Shown here piece after piece: positions 7,680 to 10,136 of a stretch of 10,136 nt of DNA. The position numbers and the translations under genes were made by a program. The DNA is taken from the NCBI GenBank assembly GCA_900752535.1, contig CAADVV010000057.1, positions 1 to 10,136 of the forward strand, in the 5' to 3' direction. A model generated the notes under the pieces. The model worked only from the letters and a program-made list of their open reading frames with translations. It searched no databases and was not told the DNA's origin. The DNA is from Bacteroidales bacterium (GTDB lineage: Bacteria > Bacteroidota > Bacteroidia > Bacteroidales > Muribaculaceae). Position 1 is the stretch's first letter, and every line of letters starts with the position of its first letter.

Positions 7680-7709
7680 AAAAGTCGCTTGTTATCAGGC
7701 GGCTTTTTT
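7680..7709 (+). terminator. Intrinsic terminator after mnmE
   Basis: AAAAGTCGCT (7680-7689) pairs with GGCGGCTTTT (7698-7707), with two G-U pairs, across the 8-nt loop TGTTATCA. The run of six T (7704-7709) follows the GC part. It lies 40 bp after the mnmE stop and would end the seven-gene operon transcript. Confidence 0.75.
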
Positions 7710-7783
7710 CATGCTCATACCTCTTTATAACCGCTTTTCATCCCTTTTTACCTGTGTTTTTGTACCCGATTTGTAGCAAGTCG

Positions 7784-7798
7784 GTCAATCCCGTCAAT
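7784..7798 (+). repeat. Two GTCAAT direct repeats, 9 bp apart
   Basis: GTCAAT at 7784-7789 and 7793-7798, with similar flanks (CGGTCAATC and CCGTCAATG). It is short and could be chance; listed because it adds to the series of tandem repeats in this 266-bp gap. Confidence 0.3.
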
Positions 7799-7822
7799 GC
7801 GTGCCGCAAGGTCGTGGACGAT

Positions 7823-7849
7823 GTTTACGTAGGTTTACGTCAGTTTACG
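7823..7849 (+). repeat. Three GTTTACG iterons at exact 10-bp spacing
   Basis: GTTTACG occurs at 7823-7829, 7833-7839 and 7843-7849; the first two copies extend to GTTTACGT. One-turn spacing is typical of operator or recombinase-arm arrays bound side by side by one protein. The array ends about 55 bp before the HTH gene start, so it probably controls that gene or marks an element end. A poor -7 match (CACTTTTG, 7858-7865) follows it. Confidence 0.7.
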
Positions 7850-7864
7850 CCCATGAACACTTTT

Positions 7865-7888
7865 GGCGAAATAAACGGCGAAATAAAC
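7865..7888 (+). repeat. Tandem 12-bp repeat GGCGAAATAAAC
   Basis: Two perfect head-to-tail copies at 7865-7876 and 7877-7888, ending 17 bp before the HTH gene start. The TAAAC end is the reverse complement of the GTTTA core of the preceding iterons, so the two arrays could present the same half-site in opposite orientation. Confidence 0.7.
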
Positions 7889-7905
7889 ACTAACACAGAA
7901 TAAAA

Positions 7906-8805
7906 ATGAGTAGCAACATTGAAATCAAAAAGAAGTGCCGTTGGTGCGGAGCTGGGTTCATCGCTCGTAAGACAACAACGGAGTATTGTAGCCACCGATG
8001 TTCGGGGCTCGCATACAAGGAAAGAAAGCGTCAGGCAAAGCTGGATTCATACCAACGAGAATATGAATATCAGCAATCAAGTCAAAAAGAAGTAGCCAAA
8101 CAGGAATTCTTGACTCCAACACAAGCAGCCACCCTGCTTGGTGTGTGTCATGTTACAATCTACAATTATATCAACCGAGGCGTCATCAAGGTCTGGAAGT
8201 TGAAACGAAAGACCCTCATTAGACGAGCTGACGTAGATGCCTTATTCTCAACTCTTGAACCCCAAGAGTCCTCAGCCACGAGGCAACAATCGCCCATAAC
8301 CGAGTTCTACACTTCAAAGGAGGTGCAGGAGAAATACGGCGTGTCCAATTCGGGAATGTATAAGATTGCCGAGCGCGAGGGCTGGCCGAAGACTCAGAGC
8401 CGAGGCAAAACGCTTTGGAGCCGCAGCCATGTTGACCGATACTTTGCAAGTCAACAGCCAAAGGAGGAAATATCCGAATGGTACACAGTGGCGGATATTC
8501 AAGCCCGGTATGGCATGACCCTGTCTGCCATATATACGCTCGTGTCCAAGGAAGGTATTCCGAAGAAGAAACAGGGAAACTATGTGATGTACTCCAAATA
8601 TCATTTCGATTTGGTGAAAGGTCAAACGGCACCAAAGGAACCGGAGTATTACACCTATCCCGAAGCGATGGCGAAATACAACCTGACCCGTGATCAGCTC
8701 CACCACTATCTGAAATACCACAACATTACCCGTGAGAAAAAAGGCAAATACACGCTGATTCTCCGCTCGGAGCTTGATTCTCTGCTTGGTTCTCCGGAAA
8801 TTTAG
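7906..8805 (+). CDS. Zinc-finger protein with four tandem excisionase-like HTH units
   Basis: A 299-residue predicted DNA-binding protein. The N-terminus has a CxxC-x13-CxxxC zinc-binding pattern (C11, C14, C28, C32) in the style CxxCGxxF...YCSxxCxxxAYxxR, followed by a basic and Gln-rich linker (38-66). Four repeated units of about 47 residues follow, at 68-114, 133-180, 190-237 and 247-294. Each begins (F/W/Y)-(L/Y)-T, has an HTH such as TPTQAATLLGVCHVTIYNYI, then a basic strand (KTLIRRADVDALF, KTLWSRSHVDRYF and similar) as in MerR/Xis-type winged helices. The units start 57-65 residues apart. Next to a tyrosine recombinase this suggests a directionality factor or a regulator of the integrase, probably binding the phased repeats before its own start; that is inference. 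The zinc finger starts soon after the ATG, supporting this start. Base use is more A-rich than in the mnmE operon. Confidence 0.85.
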   Translation: MSSNIEIKKKCRWCGAGFIARKTTTEYCSHRCSGLAYKERKRQAKLDSYQREYEYQQSSQKEVAKQEFLTPTQAATLLGVCHVTIYNYINRGVIKVWKLKRKTLIRRADVDALFSTLEPQESSATRQQSPITEFYTSKEVQEKYGVSNSGMYKIAEREGWPKTQSRGKTLWSRSHVDRYFASQQPKEEISEWYTVADIQARYGMTLSAIYTLVSKEGIPKKKQGNYVMYSKYHFDLVKGQTAPKEPEYYTYPEAMAKYNLTRDQLHHYLKYHNITREKKGKYTLILRSELDSLLGSPEI

Positions 8806-8821
8806 TCCGTGGAGACAGTTT

Positions 8822-8871
8822 GGAGAAACATCGGAACCGCCGGAGACGGTATTGTTCCCCTTTGTTTCTCC
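8822..8871. repeat. Nested inverted repeat upstream of the integrase
   Basis: GGAGAAACA (8822-8830) is the exact reverse complement of TGTTTCTCC (8863-8871). Inside it GGAAC (8833-8837) pairs with GTTCC (8854-8858), giving a 9 + 5 bp stem with a small internal loop. It covers the -33 and spacer of the integrase promoter and ends 3 bp before the -7 element. There is no T-tract, so an operator is more likely than a classical terminator. Confidence 0.6.
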
Positions 8872-8882
8872 CGCTACCTTTG
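8852..8882 (+). promoter_or_regulatory. Bacteroidetes-type promoter for the integrase gene
   Basis: A -33 TTG at 8852-8854 and a perfect -7 TACCTTTG at 8875-8882 are separated by 20 bp. Transcription would start near 8889, about 28 nt before the integrase ATG. The integrase thus seems to be transcribed separately from the HTH gene, which ends at 8805. Confidence 0.7.
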
Positions 8883-8916
8883 CAACTGATTATCAACCAT
8901 CAAACCCATAAACGCA

Positions 8917-10029
8917 ATGACAAACACCTGCACCAAAGTGTTCCTCCGTCGTCGCCCGTATGTCGGAGGAAAAGTATCGCTCTACCTCGATTATTATCCG
9001 GCGATACGCAACCCCCACACCAACAAGATGACACGCCGGGAGACCCTCGGCATAGTCATCTATGCGGAACCAGCCAATGAGATGCAACGCCGTTTCAATC
9101 AGGAAATGGAAGAGAAAGCCGAGGCAATCCGCTGTATCCGTTACCAGAGTCTTATCAACGAGCAGTTCGGATTTCTTGACAAGGCTAAACAGAAGATGGA
9201 CTTCCTCGCCTACTTCGAGAAAAAGGCGAAGAGTAAGTACGACAAATGGATGTGCGTCTATCTCCACTTCAAGAAGTTCTGCGGCGGTAGCTGCACATTC
9301 GGCGATGTTACCGCCAGCCTGTGCGAAGACTTCCGTGAATATCTGCTTTATGCTCACAACCTCAGACACCCGGATAAAAAAATACCACTCTCCAACAACT
9401 CGGCAGCGGGCTATTGGTCAACATTCCGTTGTCTGCTGAAAATGGCATACAAGGAGAAATACATCACCGAGAACGTCAATGACTTCCTTGAAGGCATTAA
9501 GTGGCAGGAGGTGAAGAAGGAGTATCTGACGATCGACGAGATGAAGATTCTCGATGCAGCCGAATGTGAGGTGCCAGTTCTCAAACGAGCATCAATGTTC
9601 GGACTGTTTACCGGACTGCGTCTTAGCGACTTGTTGCAATTACGTTGGGAAAATATCGAACGCAGTCCCGACGGCGGCTATTGCATCCGACTCTGCACTG
9701 AGAAGACCGACACAGAAGCCACTCTCCCCGTCAGCGATGAAGCACTCAAATACTGCGGCGAACGAGGCGAAGGTCTAATCTTCAAAGGTTTTCGTCGCTC
9801 TATGGCGCAACAGCCATTCAAGAAATGGATCAAGGCAGCGGGCATCGAGAAGAAACTCTCCTTTCACTGCCTGCGTCACTCATTCGCTACCATTCTTATC
9901 TCGCTGGGCATCGACGTATATGTTGTCTCAAAGATGCTTACACACCGTAGCGTCAGAACCACGCAAATTTATGCAGATGTGGTCAGCGAGAAGAAGCGCG
10001 AGGCATCCAACGCCATCACCCTGAAATAA
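8917..10029 (+). CDS. Tyrosine recombinase (site-specific integrase)
   Basis: A 370-residue integrase of the Bacteroidetes mobile-element type. It has an N-terminal arm-binding-like domain (about 8-60), a SAM-like core-binding domain (about 92-195) and a C-terminal catalytic domain (about 203-360). All catalytic residues are present: R235 in TGLRLSDL, K263 in TEKTDTE, H317 and R320 in FHCLRHSFAT, H343 in LTHRS and the nucleophile Y352 in QIYADV. The protein should cut and rejoin DNA through a 3'-phosphotyrosine link, integrating and excising the element. It is transcribed away from mnmE, with the HTH gene lying between. An alternative is a DNA invertase such as those controlling Bacteroides promoters, but no suitable flanking inverted repeats surround the gene. 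Intact length and full active site argue for a functional enzyme. Confidence 0.95.
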   Translation: MTNTCTKVFLRRRPYVGGKVSLYLDYYPAIRNPHTNKMTRRETLGIVIYAEPANEMQRRFNQEMEEKAEAIRCIRYQSLINEQFGFLDKAKQKMDFLAYFEKKAKSKYDKWMCVYLHFKKFCGGSCTFGDVTASLCEDFREYLLYAHNLRHPDKKIPLSNNSAAGYWSTFRCLLKMAYKEKYITENVNDFLEGIKWQEVKKEYLTIDEMKILDAAECEVPVLKRASMFGLFTGLRLSDLLQLRWENIERSPDGGYCIRLCTEKTDTEATLPVSDEALKYCGERGEGLIFKGFRRSMAQQPFKKWIKAAGIEKKLSFHCLRHSFATILISLGIDVYVVSKMLTHRSVRTTQIYADVVSEKKREASNAITLK

Positions 10030-10043
10030 CCATTTTAATCCCG

Positions 10044-10080
10044 AGTAAAGTCATCTCGCATTCAGCGAGGTGACTTTACT
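10044..10080. repeat. 16-bp near-perfect inverted repeat after the integrase
   Basis: AGTAAAGTCATCTCGC (10044-10059) pairs with GCGAGGTGACTTTACT (10065-10080) through 16 bp with one T-G wobble, around the loop ATTCA. It lies 14 bp after the integrase stop. There is no T-tract on either strand, so it may be a stem that stabilises the integrase mRNA 3' end, a weak terminator, or a palindromic operator of the next promoter. Confidence 0.75.
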
Positions 10081-10087
10081 ATCTTTG
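10080..10087 (+). promoter_or_regulatory. Possible -7 element of a downstream promoter
   Basis: TATCTTTG is a perfect -7 match that begins on the last base of the inverted repeat. At 20 bp upstream there is no TTG, so either the promoter is activator-dependent or the match is incidental. A gene beyond the window edge would be its target; nothing in 10088-10136 looks coding. Confidence 0.4.
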
Positions 10088-10136
10088 CCTGCTGAACAAT
10101 AGGAAGTATCATCGTGTTTTAACGTTGTTTGTTAAA

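Larger units (their letters stand above)
7640..10136 (+). mobile_element. One end of a probable integrative element (partial)
   Basis: After mnmE the gene content changes from housekeeping to a helix-turn-helix protein and a complete tyrosine recombinase, and the HTH gene is visibly more A-rich than the C-rich operon before it. The non-coding parts are dense in short direct and inverted repeats, as expected for recombinase and excisionase binding. No relaxase, conjugation or cargo gene is visible, and the far end lies beyond 10136, so whether it is an ICE, a mobilizable element or a remnant cannot be told. The left limit could be anywhere from about 7622 to 7680. Confidence 0.6.

Noticed and set aside
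7640..7905. A tRNA gene or CRISPR array as the integration context
   Set aside because: No cloverleaf or T-loop sequence is visible, and the repeats are too short and too closely spaced for CRISPR.
8822..8882. Invertible promoter controlled by the adjacent recombinase
   Set aside because: The arms are only 9 bp with a 32-bp loop, far too small for the usual invertible segments, and inversion of the loop would not move the -7 element.
8820..9080. An 86-codon plus-strand frame overlapping the integrase start
   Set aside because: It runs through the promoter palindrome and into the integrase N-terminus in another frame, with a Pro/His/Arg-rich translation and no motif.
10118..10136. TTTAAC / GTTAAA inverted repeat at the window edge
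   Set aside because: Only 6 bp per arm in AT-rich DNA and cut by the window end; not distinguishable from chance.

Overview
The window comes from a Bacteroidales genome with a moderately high GC content, probably Muribaculaceae or a close relative. Three things point there: Bacteroidetes-type promoters (TTG, about 20 bp, TAnnTTTG), the gene order ftsX / DUF3098 / uppP / truB / queA, and Bacteroidetes-type sequence variants in QueA. The family-level placement is an inference from protein style; the phylum and order are much firmer.

Region 1 (1-1546, minus strand) holds a secreted, probably beta-helical protein of unknown function. Its reading frame ends at an in-frame TGA exactly where relatives have a conserved Trp-Arg-Ala-Asp-His motif, and the motif resumes after the stop, so the gene looks interrupted by a nonsense change. 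Region 2 (1547-1790) is a divergent promoter region with one good promoter in each direction. A 12-bp perfect inverted repeat flanks it and overlaps both start codons.

Region 3 (1791-7639, plus strand) is a tightly packed seven-gene operon. ftsX, a DUF3098 membrane protein and uppP serve the cell envelope. truB, queA and mnmE make modified tRNA bases, with a YigZ/IMPACT-family protein between queA and mnmE. Two ATGA overlaps and gaps of 12-27 bp suggest translational coupling and a single transcript from the promoter at 1733-1764. A U-tailed hairpin at 7680-7709 ends it.

Region 4 (about 7640-10136) looks like one end of an integrative element lodged at the 3' end of mnmE. It has a repeat-rich 266-bp leader, a gene for a zinc-finger protein with four tandem excisionase-like helix-turn-helix units, and a complete tyrosine recombinase. 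Two strong inverted repeats each sit directly against a Bacteroidetes -7 motif. The last four residues of MnmE (CIGK) are encoded in the same segment that SGI1-type islands use as attachment site in proteobacteria, so this may be a Bacteroidetes case of the same target choice. The other end of the element is not in the window.

The most unusual part is the 7640-8805 block: several helically phased short repeat arrays beside a protein made of four repeated DNA-binding units. I infer a recombination-directionality or autoregulatory module, but nothing in the sequence alone proves it.
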